Assembly: GCF_000143415.4 (NCBI RefSeq)
Contig: NW_003314279.1
Coordinates: 579,824 to 643,823 of the forward strand
Direction: 5' to 3'
DNA: 64,000 bases
Source of the DNA: Selaginella moellendorffii
Lineage: Eukaryota > Streptophyta > Lycopodiopsida > Selaginellales > Selaginellaceae
The translations under genes and the position numbers were made by a program. Below, one piece after another: positions 22,130 to 32,799 of the stretch (its first letter is position 1; the number at the start of each line of letters is the position of its first letter). The notes under the pieces are model-generated. The model ran no database searches. It saw only the letters and a list, made by a program, of their open reading frames with translations, and had not been told where the DNA came from.

Positions 22130-24150
22130 ACGCAAAGATGTGCTGTGGATGGTGGTGGTCACGGGATGGGTCCGGCGTCTGCGCGCTCGCATCCTCTCCA
22201 GGCACCTCCAAACCGACAAGCCCAGACTCTGGAGCCCAAGGGTACGATCGAAACCTTCCCCCTGCCAGTCTTCTGGTGCAGATGTACGGCGGCTGCTGCG
22301 AAATCGAGGAGGCCCCGGCCGTGTTTGATGCTCTCCACTCCCGACAGCGTTTTCTCTGGAAACATCATGGTCGCGGCATTTGCCCAGAACGGGCATATCC
22401 CCGATGCGTGGCAAGTGTTTGATGCAATGCCGGAGAAGAACGTAGTATCTTGGACCACTATTATTGCTGTCTACTGTTCCGCCAGTCACGTCGAGGGAGC
22501 AAAGTTACTGTTTGATGTGGCTGGAACGCTCTCGTCACGGCTTATGCCCAAAACGGGCATGTGTTTGAAGCGGCGGTGGTGCTCTACAGGCAGCCCACTA
22601 GAACGCTCGTCTCCTGGAACTCGATTCTCAAGGGCTACTCTCAAGACGGTGACTTGGATTCAACACTTGGAACGGTTCGCGACCTTCTTGGGAACTTGAG
22701 AAGGATTCTTTCGCTCGGGCCGCTGCCATCCAAGCGTATGCCCGAGCTGGTCATGTCGGCGATGCAGCAGCCGTTTACGAGAGAATGCCTCGGCACTGTT
22801 CCGTTAGCGTAACCGCGATGATCCAGGCTTTCTGTCAGGCTGGGATTCCCAACAGAGCAAAGAAAGTTTTTGAGAGTCGCTGAGATATGATCACTGACAG
22901 CTTTTCTTTCGGCACTTGCGGCAAATGGGATGGTGCAAGATGTGAAGGATGCGTTCGAAGATGCCAGAGAAGAATTGCGTTTCTTGGGACGCTCAACAGA
23001 TAGGTGGCTTTTCCTTCGGCGTATAGGATGCCTCAACACAGTTGTCACGGCTTCCAACTTCTTGATCGAAGCGCTCGCTCAAAACGATTCCAAAGTAACT
23101 TTTCTGGCGCTGTCTCACACGAGGGCTGGAGAAATGAAGGCCGCGGCTACGTTACTAGAAAGGATGCCACAGTACAACGTCGTGACTTGGACTACCATGG
23201 TGTTGGGATATTCCAGGAATGGTGATGCCGTGCGTGCCGTCCAAGTGTTCTTCCGGGAGATGACGCAGCGTAACATCGTGTCGTGGAACTCGATTCTCCA
23301 AGCGCTGCTGGTCTGGATAGAGCTCGCAAGCTCTTCGCTCAAATGCCGCAGCACGACGTCATCTCCTGGACGTCGCTGGCGGCCAAGTTCGCTTCGAAGC
23401 CCGAGTTCCAAGACGAGGTGAGGAACTTATTCCAGAGAACGCCTGAAAGAGATATTGCAGCGTGCAGTGCATTGATCGCCGCCTATGCTCACAGCGGTCA
23501 AGCGAGAGCGTCGCTGGAGCTCTTCTGGCTCATGGACTTGGAAGGACGCCGCGACTTTTGTGAGCGCGTTGGACGCGTGTGCTACTCTCTCGGCTCTTCC
23601 CCAGGGCAGGATTCTCCACTCGAGCATTCTCTCCAATACGAAGCTCGAGCTAAATCCTAGCAACCGCGCTCGTGAACATATAGTACCTATTGCTCTTGCA
23701 TGGACGAAGCTCATGTGTTTGACAGCATGGAGGAGCGAGACGTGGTCTCCTGGAACGCATTGGTGGCGGCCACTCTCACCACGGCCACGGCAACAAAGTC
23801 TTCCTCGAGCTTCTTCCCGAGATGGTGCTACAGATAGTGCATCCAGACAGCGTGACGCTCACCAGCTGCGCTTACAGTCACGTAGGCCTGCTCGACGGCG
23901 GCTTGGAGTTCCTCGGCCGGATCCCTGAGGACTTTGGCATGCAAGCGACGCTGGACAAGGGCGATTGGAAGAGGCCGAGGAGCTGGTTGAGGTGAGGCCG
24001 TTTGAGCCGGACAGCTCTACGGGGATGAATCTAGTCGGTGCCTGTGTAAGCCACGGTGGCCATGCCGCAGGAGCTGGCCTTGTGCTCGAGCCGAAACCAC
24101 ATAATCGAGCTCCATACGTGTTGCTCGCCAACATGCTCGCTAACTGCTAG
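22080..24150 (+). pseudogene. PPR protein pseudogene with multiple frameshifts
   Basis: PPR repeat sequence runs through all three plus frames, so no single protein can be read. Recognisable blocks in order are ASLLVQMYGGCCEIEEAPAV, IMVAAFAQNGHIPDAWQVFD, MPEKNVVSWTTIIAVYC, RTLVSWNSILKGYSQDGDLD, LERMPQYNVVTWTTMVLGYS, ERDIAACSALIAAYAHSGQA and a tail ANMLANC before a stop at about 24150. Frames change at several points, for example between 22330 and 22370, near 22535 and near 23300. The gene resembles the intact PPR genes at 15.1-17.3 kb and 63.6 kb+ in motif type. No DYW domain is recognisable after the last block. Confidence 0.85.
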
Positions 24151-24340
24151 AGGAACTACGTCATGAGATCAAACGATCTCTCGCTTTTGTTTTCTGGAAA
24201 GGGATACGAAGAACCGTGGTGTTGCAAGAGGCTCTTTTCAGAAGGTGTTACTTCGAAGTCGCGAGAAACAAGAAAGCCTAACAAAATCATCGATCGCCTT
24301 GATCATTCTACGTAAAAGGGATTCTTTGTCTAGGTTATCT

Positions 24341-25325
24341 ATGGCGCTTGAGGCCTGCGCCAGCATGGCGGTCTCGTTTGTGCCTGCTCGCAATGTTGGT
24401 CCTCTTCTTCCACAGGAGAAAACGCGTGTGCTCTCACGCCAGCGCTTCCGGATTCGTGGGTTGAGTGCTGCGAGTGAGCAGCCGGATGTTCCTCCCAGCA
24501 CACACGTCCAAGAAAACCAGGTTTCTTCTTCTCCATGTTTCTTCTCTAAAACTTCACGCTCTACCTAGTTGCCAGGCGGAGGTGAGAATTTTGGATCGCC
24601 CAAGAGCTTGCTAGCATCAATCCTCTCACGAAATGACGAGTAGGCCAACGTCCATTCGATCGGTGCTTCTGTTGAAAGTGAGTGATTCCATTCCATCTTA
24701 ACAACGCAGCCTCAAGAGCCAACTGAGGAGATATGGAACCGCTGGGATACTTTCTTACGGCGTTTTCAACACCATGTACTACCTAGGAACGTTTCTCTTC
24801 TTCTGGTAAACGACCACCTGGCCGCCATAGCCAACACCTTACAGATAGTGATCGATGAAAACTGGTATTTTTTCACAGGTTCTATGTGGCTCCATCACCA
24901 GGAGGCCTTGGCCATGCCGCTGCTGCTCAAAGGTTTGTCCGTGTGTACTTTCCACTCGTTTTGATCGCGAGAGTTCGAGCTTTGTTACATGTATCACAGG
25001 TTTGTGAAGCTCTTTGCGATGGTGTGGGCAGGCAGTCAAGTGACGAAACTTTTGCGTGCTGCAGCGTAAGTTTCGCGTCGCTCTCAAATCTAAATTGCTT
25101 TCCATTCCAGCGCTCTGGCTCTGGCCCCGCTCGTGGACAAGTGTCTCAACTGGTTTACAAGCACGCTCCACTTCGAATCGAGGGAAAAGGTGCGTTTTGT
25201 TCTGGGATTTCTAAGAACTCCACCTTGCGTTTTTGGTTTCTTTGCAGGCGTTTGGAACTCTAGTAGCCGGCTGCTTTGCTCTGGCTTTGCTCGTCTTCGT
25301 TGTCATCACAAGCTTATGGGCGTGA
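24341..25325 (+). CDS. predicted plastid-targeted small multi-pass membrane protein (uncharacterised)
   Basis: Seven exons (24341-24520, 24569-24639, 24710-24805, 24879-24932, 25000-25065, 25111-25189, 25248-25325) join in frame to 207 residues. The first about 60 residues are Ser/Arg/Val-rich without acidic clusters at the start, consistent with a transit peptide. The rest reads LKSQLRRYGTAGILSYGVFN, TMYYLGTFLFFWFYVAP, KLFAMVWAGSQVTKLLRAAA, LALAPLVDKCLNWF and a C-terminal hydrophobic helix ALALLVFVVITSLWA. Three to four membrane helices are likely. I recall similar conserved plant chloroplast proteins, possibly related to the DUF1279/FAM210 group, but do not assign a function. It starts 190 nt after the PPR pseudogene. 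Confidence 0.75.
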
Positions 25326-25505
25326 CTCCAATAGAGCAGAACAGGCTTTTGTCCAAACAGGCACTGAAAAATTTCTTTATACATGAGTAACTCCGGCAGT
25401 GCTTGTGGGACTCTAGAAACTCGAGGATCACTGCGCAGATTATGCGAAATTACGCTCCAAGATTGGAGGAGCAACAAAATACAAACCCTTCTCCACCGCC
25501 GCTGC

Positions 25506-27088
25506 CTAATACACGTGAAGCATGGTGTCTTTGTATCCTGCTGCCGCCTTGTGTTTTTCAAATAGCTCTTGAAGCGCGACTATGAATTTCTCCAGAACAT
25601 TAGCCACCTGCATTCCATTCCCGTTGTGCTACAAATGCAAACTTCGTGGATCATACCTCCTCTCTGGATGGCTGCGAGGTTTTGGTCACCTCGATCGGAT
25701 TGCCTACAGCTACGTACATCTCCTGCTGGCATGGAACAGGACTCCTGCACGATCATCGAGTAAGCTACAAGAAAAAAGAAAAGAGAGATCAACGTACCCA
25801 TACATTCCCCAGAAGACGAGAGGGGTAAACCCGATAGCTCTTGAGAGCTTGGCGTAGAGCTCTCCTTTCGGCTTCCACCACTTGTAAGCTTCAGTCTGTA
25901 AGAAAAAAAGACGGGTGGTGCTAGAAAGAAAAAAAATCTTTGAGAAGTTCTTTCATACCTGGCCGAAACAAAACACCGGAACTAATGGAGCACCAGTCTC
26001 GATGGCCACCCGCACAAATCCAAATCTTTTCTTCAAGAAAACTACCTGGAAAACAGATAAGAGAAATCCAAAGCAGTCATGAAAAGGAGATGACGATGTG
26101 GCACAAACCTCGTGTCCATGCTCCATGTAGAGGCACTCTTGGACACCTCCAGGCACGACAATACAAGAGTAGCCATCGTTCAAAAGCTTGCCAAAGGTTT
26201 TTCGCGAGGCAGGAACGAGACCAAGCCACGTCCAGATGTGACGCAGGATTGGAGTTGCAAACACCTGGACGTGTCACGGCAAAACAAATCAGCGCAAACT
26301 TAGAAAAAATCTTCAAAAAATTCAAAACGCTTTTACGCACAGCACTGCTGGCCAACGCTCGGATTTTCGTAAAAGGCATGTAGCCAGTGTAGTGGCAGAG
26401 CGAGATAATCCCGATAGGGAGGATGGAGTGTGGCTCCACCGCGAACACTGTTCAAGCATTTATCTGTCATTCCAAAAAAAAAAAACATAGAGAGAGAGAA
26501 TACCATATGCCTTGCTCAAGTCGAAGGATTTTATATCATCAACATGGAGCCTGATAGGAAAATGCTTCGGTGCATACTTGCAGATAAACCTACACGATCG
26601 AAGCAACAAAAAAAAAAGAAAAAAATCCAAGCTTTTTGTAAGCAAGGATCGATCAAAAAAAAATAAAAATCGCTACTTACGTCGCGACCTTGCGACCCAA
26701 AGGGCTCTCGTGATGGGCCGGAAGAACCATGAGCAGCAAATACAAGCCCATGACCCTGGATCAAGAAAGAAGAGCGCCCATAAACCGAGAAGAGCGGGAA
26801 AACGAAAAAGAAGAGGAGAAATGCAAATGCTTACGCAATGGCCCAGGCTCGCCGCAAATTGGCAAGAACGACGAGGCCGACGATGGTGTTAAAATGGATG
26901 GCGCCCAGCCATATGAGCACCGCGATCCAGCTCAAAACGCCGCCGCTCGCCGGCGGATCCACCCGCCTGTGCAGCGAATTGCATGCATCGCTCCCGGCGC
27001 CGCCATCGCCATCGCCATCGCCATCGCCGCCCTTGGCGTGAGCCGCGGCCGCCGCCATGAATCGAGTGCTCCCCACACACTCCCCCAT
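25506..27088 (-). CDS. DGAT2: diacylglycerol O-acyltransferase 2 (DGAT2)
   Basis: ER membrane enzyme that transfers an acyl group from acyl-CoA to diacylglycerol, the last step of triacylglycerol synthesis. Exons on the minus strand read [20 protein letters not shown] (membrane anchor), [29 protein letters not shown] (the EPHS signature), [55 protein letters not shown] and [20 protein letters not shown]. They continue with [34 protein letters not shown] and a tail [12 protein letters not shown] before TAG at 25506-25508. The ATG at 27086-27088 is used; a second in-frame ATG at 27056-27058 ([11 protein letters not shown]) is an alternative. One intron needs the donor one to four bases further in (GGTAC|gttgat) to keep frame. 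A separate copy of exon 1 lies at 29.36-29.52 kb. Confidence 0.93.
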
Positions 27089-27220
27089 TGGCAGCACCAA
27101 ATGCCCGCCCGCCACCGTCGATTTGCCAATCCTAGGGCTGCGATGCTGCCACTAGGTGACAGATCTCGCGGCCCCACGCCTCACAAATGCAGCCGCAGAT
27201 CTCTGCGCACCGCGGTCGCT

Positions 27221-27250
27221 CCACGTGGGAAGTATCGGTAAACACGTGGC
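27221..27250 (-). promoter_or_regulatory. paired G-box/ABRE-like motifs in the DGAT2 promoter
   Basis: CCACGTGG at 27221-27228 and ACACGTGGC at 27242-27250 lie 130-160 nt upstream of the DGAT2 start codon, in the 255-bp gap to the 3' end of the CYP711 gene. Two closely spaced ACGTGG(C) cores are the classical ABA-response arrangement bound by bZIP factors. Function is inferred. Confidence 0.5.
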
Positions 27251-27342
27251 GCGCGTGTAGCCGTCGCGGTGCTCGCATAGATTGCCAAAGAACACGTTAC
27301 ATTCGAGCTTTGCAAACGAGCTCGTGCCCGGGAATGATGCTC

Positions 27343-29086
27343 TCAGCATATCCCGCGCTTCCGTACGCGGAGCTTCACGCCGTGGATGGGGCGTACGACA
27401 ATGCTCAGGCGGACGGCCAGGGGGTTCTCCATGGCCGGCGAGTGCTCAAACGTGTAGCGCTGGTAGAAGTGGATCAAGGCCAGCTTCATCTCCAGGTAGG
27501 CCAACTTGTAGCCGATGCACATCCGGGGCCCGATTCCAAAGGGGGAGTGAGCGTACGGGTGGCGCTTCTTGGCCTCGGCGCAGTCGGGATCGAAGCGCTC
27601 CGGGCGGAAGAGATGCGGCTCCGGGAAATCCTCCTCGTCTTGGGCGAGCGCATTGATCACCAGCCAAACCCAAGTTCCCTGGTAGAAGAAAGTTTGGCTA
27701 TCTCTACAAGAAAGAGAGAGGGATGTTACCTTTGGAATGTGGTAGCCTACCACCTTGATATCCTCCATCGCCTCGCGAGCAACAACTGGGGAGAACGTGA
27801 TCATCCTCATGGATTCTTTGATCACCTGTTGATCATTGACACTCTGAAGAGGGAGAAAGATTCGCGAGCACTGACCTGGTCAACGTACTTGAACTTGTCC
27901 ACGTCCTCGAAGGCCACCGTTGACCCCAGTGGCGCGAGCTCGTCAATCTCCTTGACCATCTTTGACGCCACCTCGGGGTGCGCGGCGATGAAGTAGAGCG
28001 TGTAGCAGAGATTGGTGCCAGTTGACTCCGAGCCGGCCATCATGAGCTCGTAAGCCAGCGCCAGCACCCGCTCGTCGGTCAACAGCTCGCGCATCTCCTG
28101 GCTCTTGGCCCGCGCGTCCAGCAGCAGCGACAGCGCATCGCTCCTAACAACTCCGTCCCGCATCTCGGCCTCCCTCCGCTCCAGCAGCGCCCTCATCTGG
28201 GCCTCGAGCAGCAGATTCCCCGTGTACTGGTTCCAGTCGCCGGTCCCCGGGATCCTCTTCATGATCTCGCGGATCGGGTGCTGGAGGAAGGGAAAGAAGA
28301 GCCCCGCGAAGGTGCTCACCGGGGCCTTCTCGCTCATCGTCAACGTATCGAGCGAATTGAGTACCGCATTCACCATGTCCTTGTCCTCGCTGCGACCATC
28401 AGCCCAAGAGGGCTTGACGAGCTTGAAGCCGGTGCCAAATGCGCTCTCCCCGATCACGTCCAGGGCCATCCTCTGGAGGAGCTGGGTCATGTTGACATCC
28501 TCCCCGGCGTTTGCGTGCTTGTCCAGGATCTCCACCACTTGGCCCATCACTCGCTCCATGAGCGGCACGTACGCAGAGAGCTTCTCCGTGTGGAACGTGG
28601 GGAGGAGTATGTTCCTCATCCTCGCCCAATCAGGAGCCCTTCAGAAGGACACTAGTATTACGAATATTTGCAAGGCAAAGTCTTACTTTGTCATGAACAG
28701 CCCGTGTAAGTGGATCCAGCTCTCCTTCATGTAAGGAAGGATGACACGGTTTGGGAACACCTTGAACTTCCGTATGGCAATCTCCTGGCAGAGGTCAGCT
28801 GAGGCTACAAAGACAATCGGTTGTCTGCCCAGCTGGAACCTGATAGCAACCGAGAACTGAGGCTAAGTTGGATCATAAATCCAAGATCTGTTTACCTGTA
28901 AATTGGCCCCAGCTGCTTGGCAAGCTTGATGAAAACGCCGGCTTGGTACTTGGCCATGAGTGGGAGGTGTCCCAGACCTGAGATGTATGGAGCAGCAGGA
29001 ATTTTCGACAGCTTCCATGCGGGCCATTGCAAGTAAATCAAGATTGTCACAACAATCACAAAGAAAACTGCGATGATCAGCGCCAT
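27343..29086 (-). CDS. cytochrome P450 of the CYP711 (MAX1-like) family
   Basis: Five exons (28896-29086, 28687-28839, 27876-28638, 27730-27825, 27343-27678) give 512 residues in frame. The ATG at 29084-29086 starts a membrane anchor (MALIIAVFFVIVVTILIYLQ). Family marks are GHLPLMAKYQAGVFIKLAKQ, LGPIYRFQLGRQPIVFVA, FPNRVI and GLFMTK. They continue with the I-helix AGSEST, the ExxR motif in VIKESMRM with SPVVARE, GTWVWLVINALAQD and the heme loop PFGIGPRMCIG. The match throughout to CYP711A/MAX1 is strong. MAX1 enzymes oxidise carlactone in strigolactone biosynthesis on the ER. The catalytic residues look intact. The exact product (carlactonoic acid or a canonical strigolactone) cannot be read from sequence. 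A decayed copy of the first exons lies upstream at 29.7-30.0 kb. Confidence 0.87.
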
Positions 29087-29178
29087 TTGCAGGCCGTCTA
29101 TCCAAGGGGAGCTTTTTATATATGTGAAACCATGTTTGGACGACTCGGGGTAGCATTTTTCAAAGCATCTTACTTGTT

Positions 29179-29295
29179 TGTTAGCTGAAAGGCTTCGTCT
29201 ATTCAAATTTCAAAAGCCTCCGTAAATTACCCTTTCTTAATATATAAAATGTTTTGGAAATAAAATTTGAATAGACGAAACCTTTCAGCTAACAA
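29179..29295. repeat. short inverted repeat / foldback element
   Basis: A 32-33-nt arm ending at 29210 (TTAGCTGAAAGGCTTCGTCT and onward) recurs as its reverse complement at about 29263-29295 with one mismatch, separated by about 52 nt of AT-rich DNA. The left arm overlaps the leader of the CYP711 gene. It could be a small non-autonomous mobile element or simple foldback; no target-site duplication was confirmed. Confidence 0.7.
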
Positions 29296-29357
29296 CTTTC
29301 TCACGGATAGAATTCTGTTTGGGCGCGATTGGGATGAATTCTTCGGCCGCGGCTCAC

Positions 29358-29525
29358 GAGCGGCGGCGTTTTGAGCTGGATCGCGGTGCTGACATCGCTG
29401 GGCGCCATCCATTTTAACACCATCGTCGCCCTCGTCAATTTGTGGCGAGTTGCGTAAGTATTTGCATTTCTCCTCTCCTTTATTGTCTTGTTTTCCTGCT
29501 CTCCTCGGCTGATATGCGGTGCGGT
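29358..29525 (+). pseudogene. duplicated DGAT2 exon 1 fragment
   Basis: The plus strand repeats the DGAT2 first exon ([15 protein letters not shown]) together with its splice donor and about 70 nt of the following intron, matching 26760-26945 in reverse complement. A few codons are deleted, so the frame is broken. Retained intron shows DNA-level duplication, inverted relative to DGAT2. Confidence 0.85.
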
Positions 29526-29699
29526 ACTGGGTCTTGAGCCGAAAGTTTTTGATCGATCGTAGCTTGTATTTTTTGTTTGCTTCTGTCCGTTTATCAGTAT
29601 GTCTTTTCTTTCTCTCCTTTTTTTTTTTTAAAAAAATGATATAATCGGGATTATCTCTGCAGTAAAACAACAAGGTTCTACACTGATTTATTTTACGTC

Positions 29700-30010
29700 C
29701 AGGATTTTGCGACGCCAATCTCCTAGCGGAGGCTACAAAGACAATCGGTTTTCTACCTGATAAAAACCGAGACTAAAGATCATAAATCCAATGCCTGTAA
29801 ATTGGACCCAGTTGCTTTGCAAATTTGATGAAAATGCCGGCTTGGTTCTTGGCCATGAGTGGGAGGGAGGTGTCGCACGCGTGAGATGTATGGAGCAGCA
29901 AGAATTTTAAGCAATGCAAAACTATTCATACCAGGAACCAAACTCTGATCAACAACAACCAAGATTGCCACAACAATCACAAAGTAAAATGCGAGCATCA
30001 GCGTTATTTA
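29700..30010 (-). pseudogene. duplicated 5' fragment of the CYP711 gene
   Basis: This stretch matches 28780-29100 of the CYP711 gene, including the end of exon 1, intron 1 and the start of exon 2, with deletions and substitutions (for example VFIKLAKQLGP region reads NQAGIFIKF). It lacks the rest of the gene and is clearly non-functional. Confidence 0.85.
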
Positions 30011-30119
30011 AAAGCCGTCAATCAAACGGGTGAAGAACACCTATAAGATTGGAACGCTTTTTTCTGTTTTTTCTTGACAAGAGAACAGGCACCATAAAAT
30101 AAAAGGCGCTACTGAAAAG

Positions 30120-31560
30120 TTAGCTCCGTTGCACTCTTGGGAACGCGAATGATAAGCAAGCCGTTCAGGAAAGACGCTCTAGCCTGCTTCACGTCAGCAC
30201 TGGAGGGAAGCTTAAACTTCCTTTGCTTGAAAACGTTGCCGCTGGCATTAACAATGAGTTCCTGCCCTGCACAGTCCAACAATCACTTCTCTCGCGACAA
30301 GCCTGCACGGCAAAAGCTATTCAGGAAACGTGGAAGGCTTCAGGGACATACCTGGAACTTCGACACGAAGAATGTGGTGATGCTCGTCATCTGCAGAAGT
30401 TGCCTTGAGGGGTTGGTTCTGGAGAGAAAAACCGGAAACTATTAGTAGATGAAGAAAGAACAAAAACATAAGGTCGATACTCTTGTTCAGCTCAGTCTCG
30501 TCGAGGTCGTCAATTGGCACTGTCGAAGCTGTCCGTTTGAGCGCAGCGGCTCCCTTGGGAAAACGAATGGTGAGAATCTCATCATGGAGATTGACTATTG
30601 CACCGTCAACGTTGGCGTAACGAGGAACCACAATGTTCTCGGGATGGAACACGTCCTTCTCCGTGGAAACACGCACGCGGCCTTGTTCATCTTTTGCAAC
30701 ATGCACTTGACCCTGAGACGTGAGACCTGTATAAGTGTACGCAAGAAAAAATTAAGATTACAACGTTGTCTGCAAAATGACTTACCGGGCACTTGCACAC
30801 CGACAGTGTAGAACTGCTGGTTCTAGAAGGACAACCACAATAGCTTGCGCTCGTCATATCCTGTAAGCCACAAAAAGAAACGAAGTTAAAACACTCCAGG
30901 CAGGATCGAAGCCATATCTTTATCAAAGAGCTTGCGGCAGTTTAGCAACAGCTGGTAAGCGTGTTTCTTCTCAAAGTTGTAGAAAGCGACGAGACCGCCG
31001 TGACGAGGGAACTCCGGCAACCCCCCGGCATCAGCCACCTCCTGGGCCAACTCAAGGCCCCTGGCGCACCTCGTCAACTCAACGCTGGTGACACCAGTAT
31101 GTGGCACGCCCGGTGTAGCATATGATCGAGATTGCTCCCAGACCAGACCGGCGAGGCGCAGAACAAAGAACTTGGTATAACACTCAGCGGCAAACAGGCG
31201 CGCCTGCTCCTGCAATTCGTGCTCCCTCTTGGCAGCACTCCAGCAAAAGTTGTGCACGAGGCGAGTTTCTTCCTCTGTGCGGTGATGTATGGGTGGCTCT
31301 CCACGCAAGCCGCGGATTACATTCTGCGAGGCGTTTTTCACGAGTTTGGTCATGTCTGGATAGCCGTAGTCGCCTATGTCGTCAAACCCGAGTGGTTTCC
31401 CAGCGGATGGGGGGAGTCGCCGCTCACGATTTCGGAGTACTGGAGCATGTGATCCAGGAGATGCCCCTGGAAGCACCTGGCGGCACAATCAGAGTCACCT
31501 AGCGCCCGAAAGACTTGGCCGAGGACATGGTTCTCTAGACGGAGTATCACCATCCACAAA
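30120..31560 (-). pseudogene. HSP20/alpha-crystallin-like gene, copy B (frameshifted)
   Basis: This copy is co-linear with copy A at 1-1.6 kb and the similarity continues to about 31660. Blocks on the minus strand read GHLLDHMLQYSEIVSGD, KPLGFDDIGDYGYPDMTKLV, RLAGLVWEQSRSYATPGVPH, GGLVAFYNFEKKHAYQLLLN, VPRYANVDGAIVNLHDEILT, ILRVEVPGMSL and SADVKQARASF..GLLIIRVP. One base is missing near 31408 relative to copy A, and one extra T near 30288 breaks the second crystallin-like segment, so it is probably a pseudogene. The N-terminal family is unknown to me; the C-terminal half is HSP20-like with two crystallin-like segments. Confidence 0.6.
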
Positions 31561-31652
31561 AACTCTCCATACTCCGTCCGTCAGTGGTTTGCAGCGGCAG
31601 CAAAGGCAAGAAGCTCTCTCAGGTGACCTACTCCTACTCGCGCTTGCTGTGT

Positions 31653-32400
31653 GGATGCCGCTCGCGCTTGCTTTTCTCGGGTTTGTCTCTAGGGTTTTGG
31701 GTTTTAGCGATCTCAAGCTAGCTCTCATTGCTCCTCCCATGTTCTCTAGACTCGCTGGCAAGTGCAATACTTTGACTGTTTGCGAGACTCGGATGAAGCA
31801 CGAGGTAAGGCTCTAATATTTTTTTTCTTGTTAGGTTCGAAATCAACTGGCGCGCATCCAGAGAAGCCGTGGAGAGCGCTGTCTCAAAGCTATTGAAAGC
31901 AGGAGGTTTGTGGGTGGGTTGTATTTTATTTGAATTTATTTTACAGCGGTGAAGAACTTTGGAGACCTTGCGAAGTTCGTAGGAGATACGGACAAGGCTT
32001 GGTTTGTCATCCAGAAATACGGGAACACGGACTGGGCTTCACTTTCAGAGCTCGATGCAAGGCTTCTTTCACAAGCGTTCTTCGAGGTATGGTCTTAAAT
32101 CTTTTTTCTTATCCATCGGCTGTGGAGTGGCTGTCGCCGGTTGCCTTTCATTCAAGCGTTTATGGCTAGCATGAGGCAATTTCTTTCCTTTTTTGTTTTG
32201 AGGGACAAAGCTCATGGATTGACAGTTATTTTGTTTTTAAGGGACCGATGTACATTTGGAACTGCTGACAGGTATTTCTTTTCATCAACGATGTTCATTT
32301 ATAGGAACAGCAGCAGAGAGCTCGTGGACAGCATCAGCAGCAAGCGCGAAAGAAGAAATGGAGCGGAACCCTATCTCCTTGCAGGAAGATGGGATAATCT
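31653..32400 (+). CDS. unrecognised small multi-exon gene candidate
   Basis: Splice-like signals define exons ending at about 31803, 31840-31911, 31947-32080 and from about 32305. One reading gives RASREAVESAVSKLLKAGAV, KNFGDLAKFVGDTDKAWFVI and QKYGNTDWASLSELDARLLS, which looks like a real protein with an amphipathic, Ala/Lys/Asp-rich character. The first exon (MPLALAFLGFVSRVLGF..) is hydrophobic and could be a targeting peptide, but the phase of its donor does not join the second exon in that frame. It may therefore be broken or my start is wrong. I do not recognise the family. Confidence 0.3.
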
Positions 32401-32799
32401 GGGCATCAGAAGATCCTAGATAAAAGCAGCCAATCCATGAGAAAATGCTCTACGCCATCACTGGGACTTCCCACTTGTTTGGTACTTCAACCTAGACCTG
32501 TGTTGTACAGTCACCTCCTTCTGGTAATATCTGGTCCTTAGGAAGTACGTTGATGATGCTAGGGGGCCGCCAAAGGTGATGAAGTCCATCAAACTTCCTA
32601 TGGGAACTTTTCCCAAGATTGGGGATCTGCTCTTGCACAACTGATGATTGAGGAGCCTGTGACAGTAGACTTTAAGTAGAAGTGGCTCTGAATCCTGAAG
32701 ACGAACTAGAATAAAGAGCTTGTCGAGAGTTGTTGAAACTTCCATGCCTTGTACTGTGGCATTTGGTGTAGCTGAAAGAACTTTGGCATTTACTCGACT

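Noticed and set aside
29087-29206. Longer N-terminus for the CYP711 protein
   Set aside because: The upstream frame begins with TTG and overlaps the foldback repeat. The ATG at 29084-29086 gives a proper membrane anchor.
32450-32745. Minus-strand 95-codon frame between HSP20-like pieces
   Set aside because: No family resemblance, no splice partners, and it lies among pseudogene fragments.
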